In this document: positions 1 to 7,149 of the stretch, in pieces
Position numbering within the stretch: the first letter of the stretch is position 1
How the letters are laid out: every line of letters begins with the position of its first letter
Assembly: GCA_903860995.1 (NCBI GenBank)
Contig: CAIOSS010001299.1
Coordinates: 1-8,613, forward strand
DNA from: an uncultured delta proteobacterium
GTDB taxonomy: Bacteria; Myxococcota_A; Polyangia; Polyangiales; Ga0077539
DNA: 8,613 nt
Direction: 5' to 3'
Program-made: the position numbers and the translations under genes
The notes under the pieces: generated by a model
What the model was told of the DNA's origin: nothing
The model's database searches: none
What the model saw: the letters and a program-made list of their open reading frames with translations, nothing else

Positions 1-445
1 GCTCATGAACCTCGACCGCTACGACGAGGCCCTGCTCATCCTTCGACTCGCCACGGAGGAGATCACCTACGGCAGCCAGCATCTTGCGCTGGGCAACCTG
101 GGGCTCGCGTACATCCACCGCCAGCGCTTTCCGGAAGCTATCGACGTGCTCCAGCGCGCCGTGCGCCGGCAGCCCACCTTCTGCGTCGGCAACGCCCGTC
201 TGGGCGAGGCCTACGCCCGCACGAACGACGCCGCCCACGCCCTCGAGGCCCTCGACCGCGCCATCGGCACGACCGTGGCGGGCTGCGACCAGTTCCAGAA
301 TGCCTTCCTCTGGCGCGCCAAGGCGCGCATCCAGCTTCATCAACCAGACGCCGCCCGGGAAGACCTCCAGCGCTGCGTCACCCTCGGAGCCAACACCCCC
401 GAGGGCCAGGAGTGCGCGTCGCTCGGAAGGTCCGTGGCCCCATGA
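1..445 (+). CDS. TPR-repeat protein, PilF/PilW/Tgl-like type IV pilus assembly factor (5' partial)
   Basis: The visible 146 residues are almost entirely tetratricopeptide helices: about 27-60 (core NLGLAYIHRQRFPEAI), 61-94 (ARLGEAYARTNDAAHAL) and 98-130 (AKARIQLHQPDAAREDL). They are preceded by a half repeat with the typical RYDEAL turn. The protein ends in a short tail (TPEGQEC) like that of PilF/PilW/Tgl proteins. In that family the protein is an outer-membrane lipoprotein that promotes assembly of the PilQ secretin needed for type IV pili and gliding. The frame is open to the window edge and the first visible Met lies inside a repeat, so the true start, and any lipoprotein signal, is upstream. 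The RodZ-like gene directly downstream matches the pilF-rodZ order known in gammaproteobacteria and supports the assignment. The TPR fold is certain; the Tgl/PilF role is inferred from repeat pattern and context. Another TPR scaffold remains possible. Confidence 0.75.
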   Translation, partial: LMNLDRYDEALLILRLATEEITYGSQHLALGNLGLAYIHRQRFPEAIDVLQRAVRRQPTFCVGNARLGEAYARTNDAAHALEALDRAIGTTVAGCDQFQNAFLWRAKARIQLHQPDAAREDLQRCVTLGANTPEGQECASLGRSVAP

Positions 446-464
446 GCGCGCGTCTGGTCAACCC

Positions 465-482
465 GCAGCCCACCGGGGCTGC
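465..482. other. Perfect 7-bp inverted repeat (GC-rich hairpin) between the TPR and RodZ-like genes
   Basis: GCAGCCC (465-471) and GGGCTGC (476-482) are exact reverse complements around a 4-nt loop (ACCG). They lie in the 61-bp gap between the TPR stop and the RodZ-like start. No T tract follows, so this is not a classical intrinsic terminator. It could be a weak Rho-independent pause, an mRNA-processing or stability element, or chance in GC-rich DNA. Confidence 0.4.
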
Positions 483-497
483 CGCCCATCCCGCACC

Positions 498-503
498 GAG
501 GTG
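498..503 (+). promoter_or_regulatory. Ribosome binding site of the RodZ-like gene
   Basis: GAGGTG ends 3 nt before the ATG at 507, and its GAGG core ends 5 nt before it. The site favours ATG 507 over the in-frame GTG 501 and TTG 504, which overlap or touch it. It also rules out the much longer upstream frame that runs across the TPR gene. Confidence 0.65.
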
Positions 504-506
504 TTG

Positions 507-938
507 ATGGAACCCATCGGGACATTCCTGCGGCGTGAGCGCGAAGATCGAGGGCTCTCCCTCGATGAGATCGCCGACGTCACCCGCATCCCGTCTCAGT
601 CTCTCGCCCTCCTCGAAGAAGGGCGCTTCGAGTCGCTCCCGGGTGACCCCTTCGTCCGCGGCTTCCTCCGCGCCTACGCCCGCGCCCTCGGGGTGAAGAC
701 CGACGACGTCCTCGCGCGCTACTCCATCGAGGTGCGCCTCCGCGAGGTGCTCCCGCTGCCGCCGCGCATGCTCGACGACAGCGACGCCCGCGGCCGCCGC
801 TTCGGCCTCGCCATCGCCCTCGTCGTGTTCGCCGTCCTGGCCACCCTGGCGATGTCCTTCCTCCTCCGCCCCCGCGCGCAGGACCGACCGGAGCAGCTCT
901 CCCACCGCGCCGTCGTCACCGACCTCCGCGCGGTGTGA
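507..938 (+). CDS. RodZ-like HTH membrane protein, short form
   Basis: This 143-residue protein has a Cro/C1-type helix-turn-helix at about residues 4-72. It carries the RodZ hallmarks: FLRREREDRGLSLDEIA, TRIP, LLEEGRFESLPGDPFVRGFLRAYARALG and a final RY. A basic stretch and one hydrophobic helix follow (about 99-120), then a tail of some 23 residues. In RodZ the cytoplasmic HTH binds MreB and links it to the elongasome through the membrane helix, setting rod shape. RodZ normally continues into a periplasmic beta domain (DUF4115) and is around 250-340 residues long; that domain is absent here, and the stop is clean rather than an obvious frameshift. Position beside a PilF-like gene agrees with RodZ. 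The stop overlaps the recO start (GTGA), suggesting coupled translation. Family membership is clear; a morphogenetic role without the periplasmic domain is inference. Confidence 0.85.
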   Translation: MEPIGTFLRREREDRGLSLDEIADVTRIPSQSLALLEEGRFESLPGDPFVRGFLRAYARALGVKTDDVLARYSIEVRLREVLPLPPRMLDDSDARGRRFGLAIALVVFAVLATLAMSFLLRPRAQDRPEQLSHRAVVTDLRAV

Positions 939-1663
939 CCGAGCACGCCGCTCGCGCCTTCGTCCTCGACCGTCGCCCCCACCGCGAACAAGACCTCCGC
1001 GTCACGCTCCTCACCGAGCACGGCGCCCGCGTCGACGCCGTCGCCCTCAACGCCCAGCGCTCCAAGCGCCGCTTCATGGGCGCCCTCACCCCGCTCGCCC
1101 TCTACCGGGTGCGGTACACCACCACCGCCCGCGCCACCCGCCTCGACGAGGCCCTCGTCGAGCAGGTCTGGCCCGGCCTCGCCCGCGGCCTTCGCTCACA
1201 GACCGCAGCCCTCGCCGCCACTGGCATCGTGCGCGCCGTCGCCGAGCCCGCCCCCCACGACGGCGCCCTCTTCCTCCTGCTGGGCGAGCTCTACACCGCC
1301 GCCGCCGCCAGCGACGACCGCGACGCCCTCGCCGCCCGCCTCGTGCGCTTCGCCTTCGAGGTGCTCGACCACACCGGCCACGCCGTCGCCCTCGACCGCT
1401 GCGTGCGCTGCGACACCCCCGCCCCCGATGGCGCCCGCGTCACCGTCGACCCCCACCTCGGCGGCGTCGTCTGCCGCGGCTGCGGCGGCGGCGCCTACGC
1501 CATGTCCGCCGCCGACCGGGCCGACCTCCGCGCCGTGCGCGCCGGCGACTACGCCCGCGGCCGCGCCGAGATGCTCCGCTGGACCGCCCGCATCATCGAG
1601 GGCGTGTCGGTCGACGCCGCGGGCTCCATCGCCGGCGTCGTCGACCACTTCGACCCGCGGTAG
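935..1663 (+). CDS. recO: DNA repair protein RecO
   Basis: RecO anneals single strands and, with RecR, loads RecA onto SSB-coated gaps in the RecFOR recombinational repair pathway. The 242-residue product has the family's usual length. It starts with the OB-fold N-terminus (ARAFVLDRRPHREQDLRVTLLTE, split here as ARAFVLDRRPHREQ then DLRVTLLTE) and a basic strand (QRSKRRFMGAL). A helical middle follows, with LLGELY and FAFEVLDHTGH. The zinc finger is complete: CVRC at 156-159 and CRGC at 180-183, each a CxxC pair. The GTG start lies inside the RodZ-like stop (4-nt overlap GTGA), there is no independent Shine-Dalgarno sequence, and no better start exists upstream, so translation is probably coupled to the RodZ-like gene. 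The stop is 4 bp from the stop of the convergent amidase gene. Confidence 0.93.
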   Translation: MTEHAARAFVLDRRPHREQDLRVTLLTEHGARVDAVALNAQRSKRRFMGALTPLALYRVRYTTTARATRLDEALVEQVWPGLARGLRSQTAALAATGIVRAVAEPAPHDGALFLLLGELYTAAAASDDRDALAARLVRFAFEVLDHTGHAVALDRCVRCDTPAPDGARVTVDPHLGGVVCRGCGGGAYAMSAADRADLRAVRAGDYARGRAEMLRWTARIIEGVSVDAAGSIAGVVDHFDPR

Positions 1664-1667
1664 CCGT

Positions 1668-3182
1668 TTAGCTCCACTCCGCCGGCGGAACCCAGCCCCC
1701 GAGCGCCTCCTCCAGCGCCATCGCCACGGCGATGGGGACGTGGTCCTGCCCGCGCGCGCCGATGACCTGCACGCCCAGCGGCAGGGCCCGCGCGTCGAGC
1801 CCGAGCGGCACCTGCGTCACCGGCACCTCGAGCACGTTGAACACCCCCGTGAAGCCCGCGTCGGCGAAGCGCAGCAGCGCCGCGTGGTGCTTGGGCGCCA
1901 CCCGCGGGTGCGACGGGAACAACATCACGTCGTGCGCCCCCAGCAGCCCGTCGATGCGCGAGCGCAGGTGCTCGATGCGGGCGGTCATCGTCAGCATCCG
2001 CGCCGAGAGCAGCAGCGGGAGGTGCTCGGCCAGCGCCAGGCCCAGCGCCGGGACGGTGAAGTCCGAGCGCCCCGCGAAGGCCATGGGCAGCTCGCGCAGC
2101 ACCGCCCCGGTGCTCATCGGCGCCCCTTCGCCGCCCAGCAGCGCCGCGAAGCTCACCTTGTTGCGGACGTGCATCGCCGCGCTCCACAGCTCGAAGGCGT
2201 CGGCCAGGCCGGGCACGGAGGTCTTCTGGATGCGCGCGCCCCGACGCGCCAGCGCCTGCACCGCGGCCTCCTGGGCGTCGAGCAGGGCGGCCTCGATGGG
2301 GAAGCGCTGGAGGCTCTTGTCGTCGCGGACGTCGTGCACCGTGATCGTCGAGAGGTCGACCGCGGCCGGGTCGCCCAGGTGCATCGCGCGGCACATCGGG
2401 TCGCCCGCGTCGGGGCCCGCCAGCAGGCGCAGCAGCGGCATCAGGTCGCGCGCGCTGCGGGTGAGCGGGCCGGTCGAGAGCATCAGCCCCGCGGAGCCCG
2501 TCGCCTGCGGAAACTGCCCGCTCGACGGCACCAGACCGCCCGACGGCTTGTGCCCGAACACCCCGTTGAAGAAGGCCGGCATCCGGATCGATCCGCCGAT
2601 GTCGGACCCGAGGCCGAAGGGCGACGCGCCGCTGCCCACCATCGCCCCTTCGCCCCCGGAGCTGCCGCCGGAGGTGCGCCCGGTGTCGTAGGCGCTCGTC
2701 GTGCGGCCGTAGATGCGGTTGACCGACTCCATCCACATGCACAGCTCGGAGGTGTTGGTCACCCCGAGCACGATGGCGCCCGCCGCCCGCAGCCGCTGCA
2801 CCGTCGCCGCGTCGGCCGTCGCCCGCAGGTCGCGGCGCGAGACCAGCCCCGCGCTCCAGGGCATCCCCGTGACCGAGAAGGCCTCCTTGATGGTGCACGG
2901 CACGCCGTGCAGCGGGGGCAGGTCGTCGGCGCTCGCGGCCCGCCGGGCGTCGGCGGCGTCGGCCTCCGCGCGGGCGTCGTCGAAGCGGTCGCACACCATC
3001 GCGTTGAGCCGCGGGTTCACCCGGCGCACCCGGGCGATGTGCGACTCGACCACCTCGCGACTGCTCACGCGGCCGGTGCGGATCATGGTAGCCAGGTCGA
3101 GGGCAGAGCAGCGGTGTAGCTCGTTCACGGTGTAGCTGGGCAGGCACGTTTCCGCGATGCGGCGCAGCGCGTCAAGCGCCAC
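1668..3182 (-). CDS. Amidase-signature hydrolase, FAAH/FAAH2-like
   Basis: This is a serine hydrolase of the amidase signature family, which cleaves carboxamide bonds with a Ser-cisSer-Lys triad. With the GTG start at 3182 the product is 504 residues. Lys99 lies in HGVPCTIKEAF, cis-Ser174 in TSGGSSGGEGA, and the nucleophile Ser198 in GSDIGGSIRMP. The spacing of 99 from Lys to nucleophile and 24 from cis-Ser to nucleophile equals that of mammalian FAAH (K142, S217, S241). The C-terminal GLPLGVQV-like stretch and the ending GGWVPP resemble FAAH2. Fatty-acid amides are therefore a possible substrate, but many bacterial members act on other amides. GatA is less likely, since no gatB or gatC is nearby. 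No membrane anchor or signal peptide is evident. The frame continues to 3299, but that would overlap hisS. GTG 3182 has the sequence GAGCAGG 8 nt upstream and was chosen for that reason; GTG 3128 is a weaker alternative. Confidence 0.88.
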   Translation of the reverse strand: MALDALRRIAETCLPSYTVNELHRCSALDLATMIRTGRVSSREVVESHIARVRRVNPRLNAMVCDRFDDARAEADAADARRAASADDLPPLHGVPCTIKEAFSVTGMPWSAGLVSRRDLRATADAATVQRLRAAGAIVLGVTNTSELCMWMESVNRIYGRTTSAYDTGRTSGGSSGGEGAMVGSGASPFGLGSDIGGSIRMPAFFNGVFGHKPSGGLVPSSGQFPQATGSAGLMLSTGPLTRSARDLMPLLRLLAGPDAGDPMCRAMHLGDPAAVDLSTITVHDVRDDKSLQRFPIEAALLDAQEAAVQALARRGARIQKTSVPGLADAFELWSAAMHVRNKVSFAALLGGEGAPMSTGAVLRELPMAFAGRSDFTVPALGLALAEHLPLLLSARMLTMTARIEHLRSRIDGLLGAHDVMLFPSHPRVAPKHHAALLRFADAGFTGVFNVLEVPVTQVPLGLDARALPLGVQVIGARGQDHVPIAVAMALEEALGGWVPPAEWS

Positions 3183-3292
3183 CGTGTTTACCTGCTCAGG
3201 TACTCTGCGCGGGCGCGCGGCGAATGCACCCGCGGCGCGTCGGACGCCTTGACCCCCTGCACAGAACCCGATTACACCCCGCACCCGACTCC
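3183..3292. promoter_or_regulatory. Divergent intergenic region with promoters for the amidase gene and hisS
   Basis: The two divergent genes leave about 110 bp that must contain both promoters. On the minus strand GAGCAGG (3191-3197) is the amidase ribosome binding site. On the plus strand TTGACC (3249-3254) matches a sigma-70 -35 box well, but the element 16 nt further on (ATTACA, 3271-3276) is a poor -10 match, so the hisS promoter call is weak. No clear Shine-Dalgarno sequence precedes hisS; its mRNA may have a very short leader. No T-box, riboswitch or operator palindrome was recognised. Confidence 0.4.
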
Positions 3293-4597
<1,305 letters not shown>

Positions 4598-4603
4598 GGC
4601 CCC

Positions 4604-6229
4604 ATGCGACCGCTCTCCTCCGCCGCGACCGGGGCCCTCTGCCTCGCCCTGGGCCTCCGCGCCTCCGCCGCCCTCGCGCAGACCGAGCCCCCCGCGGCAG
4701 ATCCCCCCGCCGCCGCCGAGCCCGCCGAGCCCGCCGAGCCCGCGGCCGACCCGGACGCCGAGCCCGCGGCGAATACCCCGTCGGGTAACACCCCGGCGCG
4801 CTCGGGCCCGCCGGTGCCGGCGCTCACCCCGGAGGCGCAGGCCACCCTCGGCGTCGCCCCGGGCGCGGTGCCATCGTACCCCGACCCCGACCGGCTGGTG
4901 CACCGCACCCTGGTGCCGCCCTTCCTGCTCCTGGAGCGCGGGGCCAACCGCCGCACGACGGTGGTGTTCCCGTTCTTCTTCCGCGAGCGCCGCGGTCAGG
5001 ACGTCTCGCTGCTCATCCCGCCGTACTACCAGTACCGCTCGGCGACGGCGCGCACCGACGTGGTCTTCCCCCTCTACTTCCGCTGGCGGGGCCTGCTCGA
5101 CGACGGCGGGCGCTTCTCCACTGACATCATCCCGCCGGCGTACGCCCACAGCTGGGAGGGCCCCGCGCTCGCCCACGGCTCGGCCTTCGGCGTCGCGCCC
5201 CTCTTCTTCTACGGCGACTCCTTCGACCGCGCCGGCGCCCTCGCCCGCGAGCACCTGGTCATCCCCCCGCTGCTCACCTTCCACACCTGGCGGCCCGAGC
5301 ACGCGCTCACCGTCGCGGGGCCGTTCTATTACGACCGCCTGCGCAACGACACCGACTGGGGCCTCGCGCCGCTCTTCTTCGCGGGCAACGACCTCCACGG
5401 CAACTACCTGCTCATCCCGCCGCTGCTGACCTACCACACCGAGAACCGGCTCGAGGGCACCAACCTCACCGTCGTCGGGCCCTTCTGGACCCGCAACTCC
5501 GCGGACAGCACGTCGTTCAACCTCGCGCCGGTGTTCTTCCACCGCCACGACCGCACGACGTCGCGCACCACGCTCTTCCCGCTCTTCCACACGTACTCAG
5601 GGCCCGACGAGCGCACCATCGTCTCGCCGGTGGCCTACTACCACCGCGAGGGCGCCGACTCGACGCTCCTCACCCCGCTCTATCAGCGCCACCGCGGCAC
5701 CACCAACTGGGACGCCGTGCTGCCCTTCTTCTACTCGTCGCGCGAGCCGCGGACGGGCGCGCACACCGAGGCCTTCTTCCCGCTCTTCTATCACCGCCGC
5801 ACCGACGCCTCGAACACCTGGTGGCTGCTCCCCACGATCCACAGCCACAGCGAGCCCGGGAGCTCGTACCTCAACGTCTACCCGCTGGTGTTCACGGGGC
5901 GCTCGGGGCCGCGGCGCCACGCGGTCTTCGCGCCGCTCTTCTTCGACTTCGCCAACAGCGAGACCGGCACCCGCTCGACCATGGTCACCCCCCTCTTCTG
6001 GCGCTTCAGCACGCCCGAGTCGGTGCACATGCTCGCGGGCAACTTCCTGTGGATCTCCTCGCAGCGACAGGGCGTGCGCTCGTACGAGTGGCACCTGCTG
6101 CCCATCTTCTCGTACGCACGGCCCCGCCCCGAGGACGTCTCCTGGAACGTCCTCTTCGGCCTCGTGGGCTACCGCCGCCAGGGGACGCACAGCCAGCTCC
6201 GGCTGCTGTACATCCCCATCAACCTGTAG
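4604..6229 (+). CDS. Exported protein with about 25 tandem beta-type (hydrophobic-Pro-hydrophobic) repeats, unknown function
   Basis: I do not recognise this 541-residue protein. It begins with a likely Sec signal peptide (hydrophobic GALCLALGL, cleavage probably after ASAALA) followed by a Pro/Ala/Glu-rich linker to about residue 85. From about residue 100 to the end the chain is built of some 25 repeats of 15-20 residues. Each has a core such as VVFPFFF, LLIPPYY, VVFPLYF, VIPPLLTF, LAPLFF, FFPLFYH or TPLFWRF, followed by a polar, Arg/Asp/Gly-rich turn. The centre also shows a larger period of 48-54 residues. The pattern predicts short beta strands and turns, compatible with a beta-propeller, solenoid or outer-membrane barrel. 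There are no Cys residues, no catalytic motif and no transmembrane helix apart from the signal. It follows hisS by 6 nt and is probably co-transcribed. The likely location is periplasm or outer membrane. Its function is unknown. Confidence 0.85.
   Translation: MRPLSSAATGALCLALGLRASAALAQTEPPAADPPAAAEPAEPAEPAADPDAEPAANTPSGNTPARSGPPVPALTPEAQATLGVAPGAVPSYPDPDRLVHRTLVPPFLLLERGANRRTTVVFPFFFRERRGQDVSLLIPPYYQYRSATARTDVVFPLYFRWRGLLDDGGRFSTDIIPPAYAHSWEGPALAHGSAFGVAPLFFYGDSFDRAGALAREHLVIPPLLTFHTWRPEHALTVAGPFYYDRLRNDTDWGLAPLFFAGNDLHGNYLLIPPLLTYHTENRLEGTNLTVVGPFWTRNSADSTSFNLAPVFFHRHDRTTSRTTLFPLFHTYSGPDERTIVSPVAYYHREGADSTLLTPLYQRHRGTTNWDAVLPFFYSSREPRTGAHTEAFFPLFYHRRTDASNTWWLLPTIHSHSEPGSSYLNVYPLVFTGRSGPRRHAVFAPLFFDFANSETGTRSTMVTPLFWRFSTPESVHMLAGNFLWISSQRQGVRSYEWHLLPIFSYARPRPEDVSWNVLFGLVGYRRQGTHSQLRLLYIPINL
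4715..4741 (+). repeat. Three perfect 9-bp tandem repeats (Ala-Glu-Pro) in the linker
   Basis: GCCGAGCCC is repeated three times without mismatch, coding for AEPAEPAEP inside the low-complexity linker after the signal peptide. In-frame slippage here would change linker length only. Confidence 0.85.
5255..5866 (+). repeat. Higher-order internal repeat region of the beta-repeat protein
   Basis: Corresponding proline codons of the units starting LVIPPLLTFHT, LLIPPLLTYHT, LFPLFHTYSG and LPFFYSSRE lie at 5264, 5417, 5579 and 5723, giving spacings of 51, 54 and 48 residues. Each large unit contains three small repeats: an IPPLL/FPLF strand, a VxGPFW/Y-like strand, and an LAPLFF/TPLY-like strand. 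The nucleotide sequences have diverged, so the duplication is old and is seen mainly at protein level. Confidence 0.6.
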
Positions 6230-6241
6230 AGGGCTTTCGCG

Positions 6242-6910
6242 TCAGCCGTTCTTGGCGCGCTCGAAGTGCACCACGTCGATGAGCACCGCGGCGGCGAGGC
6301 TTAGCGCCTTCCACCGCGGGTCGACGTCGGCCGCGAACTCCACCTCGAAGTTGTCGGCGTCCGAGAAGGCCTCCTTCAACAGCCCCGACCACTTCTTCTT
6401 GATGTGACCGATCACCTGGCCGCCCACGGTGAGCTCGAAGGTCCACGGCTTGAAGAAGGGCCCGACGATCTCGCCGAGGGTCGTCCCCTGCGCGTCGCGC
6501 ACCGTGTAGCGCCGCTGGAACCACGCCCACTGCGCCTCCAGCGAGGCCACCGGCTGGTCCTCGCCGTCGTGCACGTCCATGAAGGGGAAGAACCAGCGCC
6601 AGCGCCGGTGAAGCCGCATCGCCAGCGAGTCCCGGCGCGCGTCCGTCACGAAGGCCGTGAAGGGCCGCGCCGTCCCCAGGAACAAGCGCTTCAGCAGCGC
6701 CCCGAAGCCCTCCCCCTGCTCCTCCACCTCGAAGGCCGCGCCCATACGGTTGCCCAGCACCACGTAGCGGTTCTTCGCCTCGAAGGAGAAGATCATCTCC
6801 CACCAGTTCTTGCGCTGCTTCACCGTCAGCGTCTGGAGGTCGGTGAAGCGCTGCCCCACCATCGCGAGCCCGTTCTCCGGCGCCCGATACGCGAACCCTG
6901 CCTGTTGCAT
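6242..6910 (-). CDS. Phospholipid scramblase (PLSCR/LURP-one) family protein
   Basis: The 222-residue product aligns by eye with the core of eukaryotic phospholipid scramblases. It has an early FEAKNRYVVLGNRMGAAFEV strand pair (split FEAKNRYVVL, GNRMGAAFEV), then FLGTARPF, which parallels the CCGPSRPF segment. Next come VASLEAQWAWFQRRYTV and GEIVGPFFKPWTFEL, and then IGHIKKKWSGLLKEAFSDAD at 168-187. The last resembles human PLSCR1 ISKHWTGILREAFTDAD. The EF-hand-like 12-residue loop (184-195, DADNFEVEFAAD) and a hydrophobic C-terminal helix (about 201-214) are present. The Cys-rich palmitoylation stretch and the Pro-rich N-terminus of the animal proteins are missing. The fold is a 12-stranded tubby-like barrel. 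Bacterial members have no settled function, and scrambling activity cannot be assumed. It is the last gene of a three-gene operon. Confidence 0.88.
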   Translation of the reverse strand: MQQAGFAYRAPENGLAMVGQRFTDLQTLTVKQRKNWWEMIFSFEAKNRYVVLGNRMGAAFEVEEQGEGFGALLKRLFLGTARPFTAFVTDARRDSLAMRLHRRWRWFFPFMDVHDGEDQPVASLEAQWAWFQRRYTVRDAQGTTLGEIVGPFFKPWTFELTVGGQVIGHIKKKWSGLLKEAFSDADNFEVEFAADVDPRWKALSLAAAVLIDVVHFERAKNG

Positions 6911-6916
6911 CGATCG

Positions 6917-6922
6917 ACCTCC
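6917..6922 (-). promoter_or_regulatory. Strong ribosome binding site of the scramblase-like gene
   Basis: GGAGGT on the minus strand, 6 nt before the ATG, is close to the consensus. It fixes the start at 6910. It lies in the 13-nt gap after the stop of the small membrane protein gene. Confidence 0.85.
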
Positions 6923-6923
6923 G

Positions 6924-7148
6924 TCATCCCATCCAAGAGACCAGCCACGCCGCCAGCGGGGCCACCGCCATCAGCCCCACCGCCGCCACCGTGAGGTGCG
7001 CCATCGCCCGGACGCAGCGCACCGACTCCTCCAGCGCCGCCCGCGTACCCACCACCGCGAGCAGCATTCCCCCGCTGCCCTGCTGCGTCAGCAGGTTGCC
7101 CGGGTGCGGGAGCCACCGGCCCCACACGCTCTCCTTCGATGGGCTCAT
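6924..7148 (-). CDS. Small single-helix membrane protein, unknown function
   Basis: A 74-residue product with an amphipathic first half (SVWGRWLPHPGNLL, then a short apolar MLLAVVG and charged GTRAALEESVRCVR) and one clear transmembrane helix at about 52-72 (LTVAAVGLMAVAPLAAWLV). It ends two residues after the helix, like a tail-anchored protein. I do not recognise a family. It is supported as a real gene by the Shine-Dalgarno sequence GAGGAG 8 nt before ATG and by filling the only space between two co-directional genes: 1 nt after the transglutaminase stop and 13 nt before the scramblase start. Its frame is open some codons upstream of the ATG, so a programmed or mutational frameshift fusion to the preceding gene cannot be excluded, but separate translation is simpler. 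Confidence 0.65.
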   Translation of the reverse strand: MSPSKESVWGRWLPHPGNLLTQQGSGGMLLAVVGTRAALEESVRCVRAMAHLTVAAVGLMAVAPLAAWLVSWMG

Positions 7149-7149
7149 G

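Noticed and set aside
84..506. Upstream extension of the RodZ-like frame through the TPR gene
   Set aside because: The extension is Ser/Pro/Ala/Arg-rich shadow sequence over a real TPR gene. ATG 507 has its own ribosome binding site and gives the canonical RodZ N-terminus.
1428..3119. 563-codon open frame on the plus strand through the end of recO and the amidase gene
   Set aside because: It is out of frame with recO and antisense to the amidase, whose full catalytic motifs are unambiguous. The product is Arg/Ala/His-rich with no recognisable domain.
1549..3147. 532-codon open frame on the minus strand, second frame over the amidase gene
   Set aside because: It is a frame-shifted shadow of the amidase gene with an Arg/Gly/Ala-rich product; the other frame holds the intact amidase signature.
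3224..3292. N-terminal extension of hisS to ATG 3224
   Set aside because: The 23 extra residues do not resemble HisRS, which normally begins just before the QAVxGMNDxLP motif found right after ATG 3293.
6225..6248. Possible terminator between the beta-repeat gene and the scramblase-like gene
   Set aside because: Only a 4-bp GGCT/AGCC stem with a 9-nt loop can be drawn, with no T tract on either strand.
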